A stretch of DNA of 64,000 nt from Cryptomeria japonica (Eukaryota > Streptophyta > Pinopsida > Cupressales > Cupressaceae). A program made the translations under genes and the position numbers. Below are positions 37,500 through 49,329 of the stretch, in pieces. The stretch covers positions 25,119,406 to 25,183,405 of the forward strand of contig NC_081409.1 in the NCBI RefSeq assembly GCF_030272615.1, given 5' to 3'. Position 1 is the first letter of the stretch. Every line of letters begins with the position of its first letter. The notes below the pieces were generated by a model. The model saw only the letters and a program-made list of their open reading frames with translations. It was not told the origin of the DNA and searched no databases.

Positions 37500-38440
37500 G
37501 ACCCCTTAATCGTTGAAGAACCTTTTGTAAAGGCTATCAAGGCTTTGAATACAAAATCTTTTGAAGGATTGCCACATTTCAATGGAAGGATGGATATTGA
37601 CACCATCATGGAATGGATTGAGGGCATGGAAAACCACTTTGAGTGTGAAGGAGTGACAGAGGCTCAAAAGGTTAAAGTTGCCAAATCAAGACTAAGGGGA
37701 GCAGCTTTGACATGGTGGAAGTACCTGCAAGAAGAGAGAGTTAGCATGGGGAAGCTACCTATTGCCAATTGGAAGGCCATGGTGAGTAAAGTCAAGGAGA
37801 ACTACTTACCAGAGGATTATGAAGTTCAACTTCATAAGAAGAGACAGGGTTTGAAGTAAAAAGACCTTGATGTGACCTCCTACACCGAAGAATTTCAAAA
37901 ACTTTGTCTTAGATCCAAAGTCCAAGAAGATGAATCTATTAAGGTGGCTAGGTATCTAAGCGGCCTAAAGTGGAACATTCAAGAGGAGATAAGCCTATGG
38001 ACTCCTACTACTATTCAAAAATGTCATCATCTTGCTGTCAAGGTGGAAGAGAGGAACAAAAGGAAAGGAGACTCCAATAACAGGGGTAAAGGCAGAGGTA
38101 GAGAACAAATGAATCACCAAGGTGGTTACCAAAGCAAGTCAAATGAGCAGAGGAACCAAGGAGAAGCCAAGTTGACTGAACATGGCAGTGAAACCAATCT
38201 TAGAGGGGGCCAGTCTAGAGGAAGAGGTGCACAAGGTGGTCCAAGTAGGGGTAGAGGTACCAACAGAGGTAACTCCTACTTTGCAACTATGAAGTGTTAC
38301 AACTGTGGACAATTGGGACACCCGACATATAGATGCCCTGACAAGCCTACCTCATCAAACAGTGGAAAGAGGGTTGCTTATGCTCATGAAGACTCATCAA
38401 GCAACAAGACACCAGATATGGACCAGATTGAATAAGAGAT
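37500..38440 (+). pseudogene. E2 gag region
   Basis: Gag domain with LPHFNGRMDIDTIMEWI, ALTWWKYLQ and NYLPEDYE, followed by a basic Gly/Arg-rich stretch and one CCHC zinc knuckle (CYNCGQLGHPTYRC, near 38.30 kb). Typical of chromoviruses. Confidence 0.85.
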
Positions 38441-38449
38441 TGGAGAAAA

Positions 38450-41400
38450 TCTAATGTTCAATAGGATTTTGATCAGACAGCTGGTTAAGGAGGAACCCAA
38501 ACATAGGAGAGCATTGTTTAGGGTGAGATGCAAAGTTCTTGGTAAAGTTTGCAAGGTGATAGTTGATTTAGGCTCAACTGACAACATCATATCAGAAGAG
38601 GCAGTTAGGAAGTTGAAACTCACAAGAATACCACACTAGCCCTTACAAGGTGACTTGGTTGAACAAAGGACAAAGTCTGCTTGTCAATGAACAGACTTGG
38701 GTAGAGTTTGCTATTGGAGGATATAAGGATAAGATCCTTTGTGATGTGTTGCCTATGGATGCTTGTCATCTGCTGCTAGGAAGACCCTGGCAATTTGATA
38801 GGAAGGTGATCTATGATGGAGAGGAGAACTCCATATCATTCAAGAAGGATAACAAAACATTTAAGATTCAGTCTTTGATAGAGAATGAAGAGAGAACTGC
38901 AAAAACACCTAGTGTCTTATTGGCTACTAGTAAAGAGTTCTTAAACTTGCTACATGAGGAGGAGATAGTGAAGTGTGCCATCTTTGTGAAACCAAAGGAG
39001 GAAGAAGATAAGTTACAGACAGAGGTACCTAAGGAAGTCAAACAAATGTTGCAAGAGTATAAGGACATAGTGAGTGATGGAGCACCTGCAACACTCCCAC
39101 CAAGAAGGTCTATAAACCATCAAATAGACTTTGTTCCCGGTGCATCCCTACCTAACAAGGCAGCATATAAGCTCACACCTGATCAGAATAAGGAGGTAGC
39201 AAAGCAAGTGCAAGAGTTAATGGAACAAGGATTAATTAAGAAGAGCATCAGCCCATGTGCAGTCTCGGTAGTGCTAGCATCAAAGAAGGGAGGTAAGTGG
39301 AGACTATGTACCGACTCAATGGCAATCAATAGGATCACCATAAGGTATAGGTTTCCTATTCCTAGAATAGAGGATTTGATGGACTATTTAGGAGGTGCTA
39401 TGTATTTCACCAAATTGGATCTTAAAAGTGGTTATCACCAGATTAGAATCAAGGAGGGAGATGAGTGGAAGACCGCTTTCAAGACCACAGAAGGGTTGTA
39501 TGAATGGCTTGTGATGCCATTTGGACTCACCAATGCTCCAAGCACCTTCATGAGATTGATGAATAAGGTGTTGAAAGACTTCACAGGCAGGTTTGTGCTG
39601 GTGTACCTAGATGACATTCTCATCTATAGCAAAACCAAAGAGGAGCACCTTGAGCAATTGAGGTTAGTCTTAGAGAGGTTGCATGAGGAGAAATTATCCA
39701 TCAACCTCGAGAAGTGTGACTTCTTGAAGAAAGAGCTGGTCTACTTAGGATTTGTGGTGTCTAAATGAACCTTGAAGATGGATCCAAGCAAAGTGGAAGC
39801 AATCTTGAATTGGCCTGCACCTAGAACAGGGACTGAAGTTAGGAGTTTCCATGGGGTAGCTCAATTCTATAGAAAGTTTGTGAGGAACTTCAGTGGCATA
39901 TGTGCACCAGTCCTTGACACCATTAAAGGAGGCCTTAAAACTAAGTTTATATGGACTGAGTAGGCTGAAAAAGCATTTCAAATATTGAAACAATAAGTAG
40001 CCACAAAACCTATCCTTCTCCTACCTACTTTTGATAAGTTGTTCACATTGGAGTGTGATGCAAGTAGAATTGTAGTAGGGGGTGTATTGAGTCAAGAGGG
40101 AAGACCTGTGGCATTTTTCAGTGAGAATCTTAATGAAGCAAAGAAGAAGTACTCAGCTTATGACCTAGAGTTGTATGCATTAGTGCAGTCTCTAAAGAAA
40201 TGGAGGCATTACCTACTCCCAAAGGAATTTGTGGTGTTCACGGATAACCAGGCTTTGAGTTACATTAACACTCAAGAGAAGCTTAGAAATAGACATTTGA
40301 AATGGATGGAATACCTCCAATCCTTCACCTTCACCATCAAGCATAAGAAGGGGCAACTCAACAAGGTGGCAGATGCATTAAGAAAGAAGTTGTTGATAGT
40401 TCAAGAACTACAGTTGCAGAGCATAGGAATAGAAGGCTTCAAGGACCTCTATGAAGAAGATGAAGACTTCTCATCAGCTTACAAGGTTTGCAAGGAGTTT
40501 GAGAACCATTTCCATGGTGAGTATGCAGATTACACTCTCCAAAATGGTCTCTTGTTCAAAGGTAAACAGTTGTGTGTACCAAGAGGATCCATGAGGGAGA
40601 ACCTCATCCAAGAGAAACACAATGGCAGTTTAAGTGGACACTTTGGGATCAACAAAACCTTGGATTTAGTATAGAGGTACTACTATTGGCCAAAGTTACC
40701 AAGAGATGTGAAAAGATATGTAGAATAATGTGGTGTGTGCCAAAGAGCAAAAGGAGGATCAAGCAATGCTGGTCTCTATCAACCATTGCCAGTCCCAAAT
40801 AGGCCTTGGGAATGTATAAGCATGGACTTTGTAGTAGGACTTCCCAAGACAAAGTCAGGTATGGACAGCATCTATGTGGTAGTAGATAGATTTTCCAAAA
40901 TGAGCCATTTCATTCCATGTAGGACTACACATGATGCTAGCTATGTTGCACATCTTTTCTTTAAGGAGATTGTTAGGATTCATGGACTCCCTTTAAGCAT
41001 TGTTTCAGACAGGGACAACAAGTTCATGGGTCATTTTTGGCAAACATTATGGAGGAGACTTGGAACTAATCTCTCATTTAGCTCAACTTACCATCCACAA
41101 ACAGATGGTCAAACTGAAGTCATTAATAGGGTGTTAGGCAACTTGTTGAGGTGTTTAACTAAGGAGTATGGGTAGACTTGGGACCTAGTCATTCCTCAAG
41201 CAGAGTATGCACATAATGACAATGTGAATAGGGCCACTGGTAGAAGTCCTTTTGAGGTTGTCTATGGTAGACATCCAAGAGGAGTATGTGAGTTGAGAGA
41301 CCTTGGTACCATGGAGATGAAGAGTGGGCAACCAGAGGACTTCACTCAAACCATCAAGGAAGTCCAAGAGCAGGTTAAGAAAGCCATCCTTGAATCCACT

Positions 41401-41905
41401 CAAAAACTGAAGGCCAAAATGGATGAGAAAAGGAGAGAGGTTTAGTTCAAGGTGGGTGACCATGTGATGGTCCATTTGAGCAAAGCTAGGATGCAAAGTG
41501 GCAAGCCTACCAAACTGCAAATGAAGAGGGTAGGACCTTGTAGAATTCTGGCAAAATATGGTGAGAACGCCTATAAGGTTGATCTTCCTCTAGACTTAGC
41601 CATTTCTCCAGTCTTCAATGTTGTTGATCTGATCATGTACAGGGGTGAGATAGAAGGACAAACTGAGAACCAAGCCAAGGTACTCCAAGACTTGGATGTG
41701 AATGCCTTACCTCAAGTGAAGCAGCCTATAGCAGAGGAGATCTTGGAGTCAAGGGTGAAGAAGTCTACTAGACACCAAGTCTACATGGAGAACTTGGTGA
41801 AATGCGCAGATCAACCAGTATCTGAAGCTACTTGGGTGCAGGAGAGCAAGTTCAAGACACTTGGCATAGACCCGACTCTCATCCCTTCTTCTATTCCTTA
41901 ATTGT
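38450..41905 (+). pseudogene. E2 pol region: protease, RT, RNase H, integrase, chromodomain
   Basis: Protease-like region near 38.5-38.7 kb. Reverse transcriptase near 39.1-39.75 kb, with FTKLDLKSGYHQIRI, MPFGLTNAPSTFM and YLDDILIY. RNase H near 40.0-40.4 kb (FTLECDAS, FTDNQALSYI). Integrase near 40.57-41.45 kb, with the H-H/C-C zinc region, then [17 protein letters not shown] and [11 protein letters not shown] chromodomain closes the region near 41.73-41.85 kb (ILESRVKK, then PVSEATWVQE). Decayed in several places. Confidence 0.9.
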
Positions 41906-41921
41906 GTGTAGAGGGGGAGTA

Positions 41922-43536
41922 TGGTGTAGGAGCACCCTCCAAGCTCTTCCTCCTTTTTTTTGTTGGTGTTATGCTTCTTTATGAAGCCATTGTACATACA
42001 ATAAGAGCCATGTGCTCATTGGTCCTAGTTAGGGTCCTAGTGGAGATCTTAAGGGTCATAAGTCAAGATTAGGATTTCTTGGAAATAGAGGGTATGTGTG
42101 AATTTGAGGTGTTTAGGGGTCCTTCATAGCATGGTGGTGTCCTTAGGTTGGCCCAATGTGGGTCTAGGAGTCAAGAAAAGCAACATTGGGAAAGTTGCTC
42201 AAAAGTTACAAAAGTTGCATGACAATTTTTAAAAGTTGTCAAGCAACGTTTCCACCATGAGGCCAAAATTCTTAGTTTGGCATGGACAACCCTAATAAGG
42301 GCACACAAACCAAGGAGAGGGTAGTATAAGTATTTCCAAACCCTAAGTTAATGGGTTGGAGGTCAGACATTGTACGACAAAAGTAAGAAAAGCTTGACTG
42401 TGACTGTTTGTTGGTTACCAGTTAGTTTGAATGAAGCAACCGAGAAAGTTAATGGATTGATTTGCATGTAAAAATGTGTGGAGTGTCTTCTATGGTGTAT
42501 ATAATTTCATTTTGAGAACTTATATTAGGTCTTGGTTTGCCGGTGAAGTGTCTTTGTAAATATTTTGTTAATTGTCTTCTCTCTGTCCATTTTTGGACTG
42601 GTTTGTGTAAATGGATGCATAACTCCATTCCCCATTGTGATAACTCCATTCTCCATTGTGGAACCACCATGAAACCATGGGGAATGAGAGTGCAGACCTT
42701 GTACTATAGTTCAATGCAAGAAGGGCCCTTGAGAATTCAAGGAAGCCATTTGAAGACCCATTCCTAGGCGAGACTGGATAGTGCCCGATTAGGAATGGTT
42801 GTTGGTGCATAGGTCTTGAAGAGAAAGGTTGGTCAGATGAGAGTGTACCCTTTGAAGGAGGTGTAGAGGAGTGTGTGAAGCACCACTGGTGTGAAGGAGG
42901 AGTCTCCACCAATCCAGACAAGGTGGCTCAAACACAAAACATCCATTGTGACCCAGGCAGACAACAAAAACCCTCACAAAACCCTTAAAAACCCCAAAAT
43001 TCGCCCAAGGCACTGTACGGCCACTTGGAGGCCCAAAACCAGAGAAATCCTTGAGCCCTTGCCAAGTGAATGGTAGTCCATTTTGGGATTTTGGGTAGTT
43101 TGTGCATCGTTTGTGAGAGGGAGCCCTAAAAGTCTAGGTAGGAGACCTAATTGGTCCTAATCCTTGTAGCCCTATTTTGTAGGCAAAACACAAAATAGTG
43201 AAACCGGTAGGAGGAATGAAGGTTGTAACCTCTTGGGGGCACATGGATGGATGTAAAACATGGTTTAATACCTGTCCTAACCTTGCTAAGACCTTGGAAG
43301 GTGTAGAACAAGCCTAGCCCTTATTAGCCATAGTAAGGGCTTCTGAGTCTCATGAGTAGGTGAGACCTTAGGAGAAGCATTGCAACTCATTGGTAGGTGG
43401 AATTGGGAAAGGTCAGGGGATTCCTCAATAAAAGGAAGTCCTAGAGACCCTAGGGTGGGTGGAGAACACCAGGTGATCCAAGGAAAGGATCTAAGAGCAT
43501 AGACTAGGCTAGTCTATCCCAAACACCATCCCATCA
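41922..43536 (+). repeat. E2 3' LTR
   Basis: 1,615 bp, slightly longer than the 5' LTR because of small length differences. It is preceded by the polypurine tract and followed by CCCAG. Confidence 0.95.
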
Positions 43537-43691
43537 CCCAGCCCATTACAAATGAACAATACATAACTAATTCACATGCCACATAGTAAGAATGGGTCCA
43601 ACCCTATTACTTAAGTTGAATTCTAATGTTGCCTTTGGCAATCAGAATTCAACTTTTATTTTTCTACCTAGTTACAAAAACCAACATTGAC

Positions 43692-44003
43692 CTCTCACAC
43701 CTTTATTATTGCCCATAAACCGCTAGGGCTGAAAGTGATGAGCATCTTCCCAACTACATATAGCAAGAACTTTATCGTGCATATGTGGCTAAGTAAATGT
43801 CATCACTTCTTAACTTGTCTATCTACTCCTCTAACTTGACAACTCAATTTAATATAATGATAATTATTAATTTAAATATTGCTTTATATGAGTCAAATAC
43901 CTTCATTCAAAATATATTTTGAATAAAGATATTTTATGCAAATTATATTTGAATTGTTGAAGATGTAGTGGAAATATATTTTAACTTTTCACATATTTTT
44001 AGT
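43692..44003. other. Short intergenic flank between E-small and E3
   Basis: A/T-rich, no gene. It ends with TTAGT (43999-44003), the left target duplication of E3, and continues at 59278 once E3 is removed. Confidence 0.6.
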
Positions 44004-44028
44004 TGTAAACACCTAAAATTGTCCTGTC

Positions 44029-44265
44029 TAATTAAATAAATATTTTTATTTATTTAATTATTTTGGCCTAATTCTTCTATTAATTAAATAAATCTTTATT
44101 TATTTGATTAATTCATTTACCCTCTTCTAGCCTTATTTCTCATTTAAATAAATACTTTTATTTATTTAAATTATCTTTTTTCTTAAATTAAATAAATACT
44201 TTTATTTATTTAATTGATCCCACTTCCTCTATTAATTAAATGAATCTTTATTTATTTAATTAATT
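44029..44265 (+). repeat. Five A/T hairpins in E3 U3
   Basis: Each is built as TTAAATAAAT, a 3-5-base loop and TTTATTTAATT. The first has perfect 14-bp arms. Centres are near 44044, 44094, 44155, 44200 and 44245. The same series is in the 3' LTR at 58513-58749. Confidence 0.85.
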
Positions 44266-44427
44266 CATTAACCTTTTTTACCCATGACACATGTCATTCA
44301 TCTCTTAATTTCTACACTACCTACCCTCTCATTATTTACTTATTTCCTCTACCTACCCTCCAATCTTAGCCAACCATTTATCTTTTACACCTCTTAATCT
44401 TATCTCTTCATTTCTTATAGTGTCTTC

Positions 44428-44435
44428 TATATAAG
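44428..44435 (+). promoter_or_regulatory. E3 LTR TATA box
   Basis: TATATAAG followed by AGG; repeated in the 3' LTR at 58912-58919. About 300 bp upstream of the GCGTCTGTGT array. Confidence 0.7.
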
Positions 44436-44730
44436 AGGATGCTCTCTCTCATTATGAACACTATTCAACTACTAGCACTCCCAAGCATTCTACCATTCGA
44501 CTTTCATATGCGATCTAGCTATCAACCACATTTCCATTCTTTGTTGTTGTTAGGCTAGGGTTTTGTGGTTGAATCTATTTAGTCTTTCAATATTGTTGTT
44601 TCCATTTTTACCATAAACATTTTGGCACGCCCGGTGGGACTCTTGTCCCTTTTGCATTAAACATCTTGGTTGTAGATTTTGTGTTTTTGAAGTTGCAAAT
44701 CTGACATTTCAGACAACATTTTGACATTTT

Positions 44731-44958
44731 CGCGTCTACGCATATCGGAACCATGTTTTTTCTTTTCTAACGCATTTGTGACCTCTGGAATCGCGTATGT
44801 GTCTTCGACATTATTTTACTTTTTTTTTTTTTTGCAGATTGCAAGGTCGCGTCTGTGTTCCCGAATCACGTCTGTGTAGCCGAAGCACATCTACGAGGGT
44901 TTAAGGTGTGTTTGTGTCCTTTAACCACATCTGTGTGAGATTTAATCGCATCTGTGTT
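44731..44958 (+). repeat. GCGTCTGTGT-type array, leader part 1
   Basis: About eight degenerate copies (CGCGTCTACG, CGCGTATGTG, CGCGTCTGTG, CACGTCTGTG, CACATCTGTG, CGCATCTGTG and similar), irregularly spaced 15-60 bp apart in the E3 leader. Confidence 0.8.
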
Positions 44959-46795
44959 TTTTATTTTACAAATTTCATTTTTTGTTCCAGTTATAAGGCT
45001 TTATTTTGTCATTTGGATTTCAGATCTAATTTATTCGGGCTAAGGTCTTGTGATCTAGCTAACAAATTGGTGTAGCTTGTCTTTGAAGCAACACGTCTTG
45101 TTGAAGGCCCCCTTTTCACAAAGTCTTTTGGATCTAAAATTTACCTAACTTGTGTGCTTGCAAGAGGGGTGTTATTGCAAAACTACTAACAAATCTTTGT
45201 TGCAGAATTTTGGCAAGAGTTTTTGATCTTTATTGTGTGCCTTGTTTTCATAGATTACCAAACACTTCAATTGGTGCACTAAAATTGAGCCAATGTCTTT
45301 TGTGTCTTGAGCAATAGGCTCTTTTTGTTTAATCTCTAGAGGGCATGTCTTCCCATGTGGTCATTAGGACTACTAGTGAGGAGAGAATGACCCAAGTGGT
45401 AGCAAGGAAAACCTACCTCTTCTGAACCACTATAAATAACTGTATCTATGGTGAAAGCCATTGGTAACATGTGCTGATTAGTTCATACTAACACTATGTC
45501 TCCCCATAAACCTATTTTATCAAATTTATTTGATCAGTTATAGGGCGTAACCCCTACCGACTGGGAGCCTTCTGTATTTACAGAGCTGAAAGTGTCGCAT
45601 GTATGGCCACATGAGCAGATGCCCTTGCTAGCACCTTTTTGTTCTAGAAATCCAAAAGCCTTCTAGTTGTTGGGGTAGGAGGTCAGACCTCTGGAGCGGC
45701 CCACACACATACCGTTCTTAGTAGAGATACAAAGTTCGCCACAGGGATTTTTTGTGGGGACTGATGCTTGGCTGCCTCGAAGAAGTGAGTGCCAAGGGTG
45801 GAGCCAGTGGGGTCAAGCATCTAAGTATCTGCTTTGAATAGCGTAGCCTTGGGGGAAACCCCATGTGGGATCAACAACTATTGTCCTGGCCAACCATAAG
45901 AATTGTGCTTGTCTTCTTTTAAACATTCAAACATTCAAGATCAAACATCAAAACATTGTGTCTTTTGTGTCTTCAAGTGTATGCAAAACATTTTTTCTTT
46001 GGAGTCATTTTGAGTCTAAACACTTGCAAACATTGAATCCTCATCAACATTGTGTCCTCTTGTCATGAATAATAGTCAAAAATTTAGATTTGGTCACAAC
46101 AACAACTTTACAAAATTGGAAAAATTGCACTCAGTTTCTGGAAACGCATCTGTGCAATGTTTAAATGTGTATGTGTCATTTAATCGCGTCTGTGTAGGAC
46201 AGAAAAGTGTATGTGTTATCACAAGCAAAGATGCATTCACAAAATCTCAGAAATGTGTCTGTGTGGTGTTCAAAAATGTGTGTTGGGAAAACACATCTGT
46301 GTTTAGTATTGGAAAAAACTCATAGTCCAACAAACAAGAGCGATCAGTTTCAGACTTATTGAGCTTCCTAAGTTATTTCTTTAGGTTTTCATCTAGCATT
46401 CAACCTATTTTTGGGTCTCACAAAGTCCATCATTGCTTTACACCTTGCATTACATTCACATTTGTTTAAACTTGAGTCAAAAGGTCACTTGCTTGTCCTC
46501 ATCTTACTTTGTCAACACACTACATACAACAACATTTTGCTAAGTGGTCCCTCATCAAGGTCTATCACCTTTGGGTCTCATTTGGTCTTACTTAGAGTCA
46601 AGGTCAACTTACCTCATCAAGAGAAACTATCATCTCTTTGGAAGTCACACCTACTCTACCACAAACATACTTGGTCTTACACTTTGGACATTGCAAGTAC
46701 ACTTCAAATTCATTTACATTCCATCCAACTCTTGGTCTTCCATACTATTTCCATTTTCATCTAGTCAAGCACACATCTTGGTCAAGACCTAGTTC
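44959..46795 (+). other. E3 untranslated leader
   Basis: About 1.8 kb between the first motif array and the gag region. It contains the second motif array (46144-46304) and no recognisable domain; short frames here are not supported as genes. Confidence 0.6.
46144..46304 (+). repeat. GCGTCTGTGT-type array, leader part 2
   Basis: About seven further copies of the same motif (ACGCATCTGTG, CGCGTCTGTGT, GTGTATGTG, GTGTCTGTGT, CACATCTGTGT), same strand as the first block. Confidence 0.8.
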
Positions 46796-49050
46796 ATGGT
46801 TGAAAGCCATTCCCAAAAATCTAGGGGAGAAGCTAAAGAGGCTCAAGAGTCCGCAAACATGAGTGTCTATGAGTATGACAATGTTATCTTCTTCAATTCT
46901 GATCATACCATATTACCTGACATGGACACTTATAGAAACACTCAAAATGTTGAGAACATGGATAATACGAACAACAATGATACACACAATGACAATGTGG
47001 ACAACATTTTAGTACATTCAACAGAAGTGGAAGACTCCATCATGGATCCCCATTTTAATATATTGGTTGAGGAAATCATGAGAAGAGATAGACAATATTT
47101 CTTACAAGTGATGGCACAAAGTGGAGCTAAAATACCTCATGATTTTGACATGTCTCAAATAGTGGAAAATCGACCTATGCAAGAAACTCAATTCAACATG
47201 GATCAAAGGAGACCTAATAGTGGAGGTACTAGAGGACCATGTTTCATGCCTAAGTCACCATCATCTTTGTTTCAAAAACCTGAGGTCCCAAATACACATG
47301 GTCAAGCTTATGATACTCATGAAAGAACATCTCATGAACAACTTCGTCTACACAGACCCTTATGGAAGTCTTATGTAGATAAATACACTCAATTACATAC
47401 CAATACTAAGGACCAACCTAAAAAACAATTGGATATCCAGAGGCTTTCTCAAAATCTGGACACAAGGAAACCCCGCGTCAAATTTGGGGGCAACACACTA
47501 GAAAAAACTCATGACATGCCTATAGAATATGATATACATGGACAAAGCAAATATTTCATTCCTCATTATGACTCTATACCAGGTGGTTCCTATACGTAGC
47601 GTCATTATAGACCTCCTCCATATGAACATGTTTATGATCAATACCATCCATACATGCAGTATGCTCCTCCTCCATCCGATGGCTCGGGCATGGGATATGA
47701 TCCAAGAAGTCGGTCTCCACCTAAGAACAATCTGGAACAGCAAATAAAGGACTTACAAAAGAAAATGGAGGACATAAATACACCAAAGCCAACTTACACA
47801 ATGAGAGACATATGTCCCTATCCATTTGACAAAAGCATTCCAATGCCTCCTTTTCCTACACATTTTGTGACACCAAAGTTTGATAAGTACAGAGGCAAAG
47901 GAGACCCTAAGGCACATATAAGACAATTTTTCATAGCTTGCATTGAGGTAGCATCAAAAGAAATGTACTTGATGAGATTGTTCCCACAAAGCTTAGGTGA
48001 TCAAGCTATGGAATGGTTCTCCCAAATTCCACCTGGAATTAAGTCATGGGGTGAATTAGTAGAGGCATTCATACAACATTTCTCATATAACATAGAGACA
48101 GATATATCAGTCACCACTTTGTGCAACACCAAGCAAAAGGATAGGGAGTCATTTTCATCATTCTTACAAAGATGGAGGAATTTAGCCAGTAGATGCTCTC
48201 GTGAAATTCCACAAAAACAAATGGTAGAGATGTTCACACAGAATGTCCACAGCGAAATTGGTTATGATTTAAGGAAATCTTGCGTGTCCACTTTTAAGGA
48301 TGTCACTGAGAAAGGATTAGGGAAAGAGAAGGTCTTAATTGAACAAGGAGTAATTAAGATATTCAAAGAAAACAAAGAGGACTTTAAAGGAAAAGACAAG
48401 CCACGATTTTGGAACAAAAACAAGAACACAGTAAATGATGGTTTTGTCGATGCTAACACAATAAGACCCAAAATCATTCTTTCTGGATCAAGTTCTACAA
48501 ACAACCAAGTGAATACTCAAACAACTTCAAAACCATGAAGAAAATATACCCCATTGGGAGAACCACTTGAATCAGCTTTCAAGAAGCTAGTGGCAAACAA
48601 GATAATAACAATTCCAGATAATCCTCAATATGAACCAAAGGTCAAACCAAATTGGTGGAATGATGTTGAATACTGTGAGTATCACAAGAGCAAGGGACAT
48701 AAATCAAGAAACTGTCATCGACTAAAAAACATCATACAAGATCTTATTGATAGAGGTGACATTGAGATCGAAGGACATTCATCCAATCAAGAACATGAGA
48801 TGTTTAAGGAACCATTCCCTAAACATGATAAGGGAAAAGCCAAAGCCACAGATGAGCAAACCACCTATACCAGAGCATCCTATAACTATGATTCAACTAT
48901 TAATCACATTTCGATGGACAATTATGTCTCTACCATTATCATAAAGGACAAAACGCTTGAAAATTCTACCCAAAGACCCAAAGTTGTCCTAAAAGGCATT
49001 GGATCTTCTTTTGAATCTACCTCTGAATGTAATGTCACAACTCATCAAGG
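46796..49050 (+). pseudogene. E3 gag region
   Basis: The Gag domain near 47.85-48.3 kb has PKFDKYRGKGDPKAHIRQF, AMEWFSQIP and FIQHFSYNIE. A zinc-knuckle-like CEYHKSKGHKSRNC lies near 48.68 kb. Fold and motifs are shared with the Gag of E1, which supports a common lineage. Confidence 0.85.
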
Positions 49051-49329
49051 TAAAGTCACCCTGCAAGGTGCTTCGGATAAAACCACCACTTCCTCAACAA
49101 CCAAACCTAAGTACGACTTAGGAGAACAGTTAGGAAGGACACTAGCACTTATCTCCATCCTTGAGATTTTATACATATCCCCCACACATAAATCCATCCT
49201 TGATAGAACTTTGAGAGAAACTTTTATCGCCACTGATCTGAACGTGGACCAATTTCAAGCCATGGTGGGATACCTTCCGTTCCACACTCCCTTACATTCA
49301 CTGAATCTGATGACACATCTGTAAGCCAA

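Larger units (their letters stand above)
35637..43536 (+). mobile_element. E2: Ty3/gypsy chromovirus, nested in E-small
   Basis: 7,900 bp with LTRs of 1,589 and 1,615 bp (TGGTG...CATCA), target duplication CCCAG (35632-35636, 43537-43541), an iMet-type primer site TGGTATCAAAGC at 37229 and polypurine tract GAGGGGGAG before the 3' LTR. Domain order is Gag with CCHC knuckle, protease, reverse transcriptase, RNase H, integrase and chromodomain, the order that defines chromoviruses. Structurally whole, with all domains present, but the coding region is broken in roughly ten places. LTRs differ by about 2-3% in a by-eye sample, so it is older than E1. Confidence 0.93.
32799..43686 (-). mobile_element. 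E-small: non-autonomous Copia-type LTR element, hosting nested E2
   Basis: Read on the minus strand, the 5' LTR is 43686-34948 (834 bp once E2 is removed) and the 3' LTR is 33587-32799 (789 bp). Ends are TGTTG...AACA. Target duplication TTGAC flanks the whole (32794-32798 and 43687-43691). A tRNA-iMet-type primer binding site, TGGTATCAGAGC, abuts the 5' LTR (34947-34931), and a purine tract precedes the 3' LTR. The interior is only 1,360 bp and has no recognisable gag or pol, so it needed a helper. The superfamily is inferred from the ends and primer site. LTRs are clearly diverged, so it is the older of the nested pair. Confidence 0.85.
34948..43686 (-). repeat. E-small 5' LTR, split by E2
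   Basis: Pieces at 34948-35636 and 43542-43686 together give about 834 bp and match 32799-33587. E2 entered at a GGGCCCAG sequence, duplicating CCCAG. Confidence 0.85.
44004..44619 (+). repeat. E3 5' LTR
   Basis: 616 bp, with five A/T hairpins in U3 (44029-44265), a TATATAAG box at 44428-44435 and the end CCATAAACA. Confidence 0.95.

Noticed and set aside
44731-44958. Telomere-like or simple-sequence repeat
   Set aside because: Spacing is irregular and the core drifts, unlike a slippage-type simple repeat.
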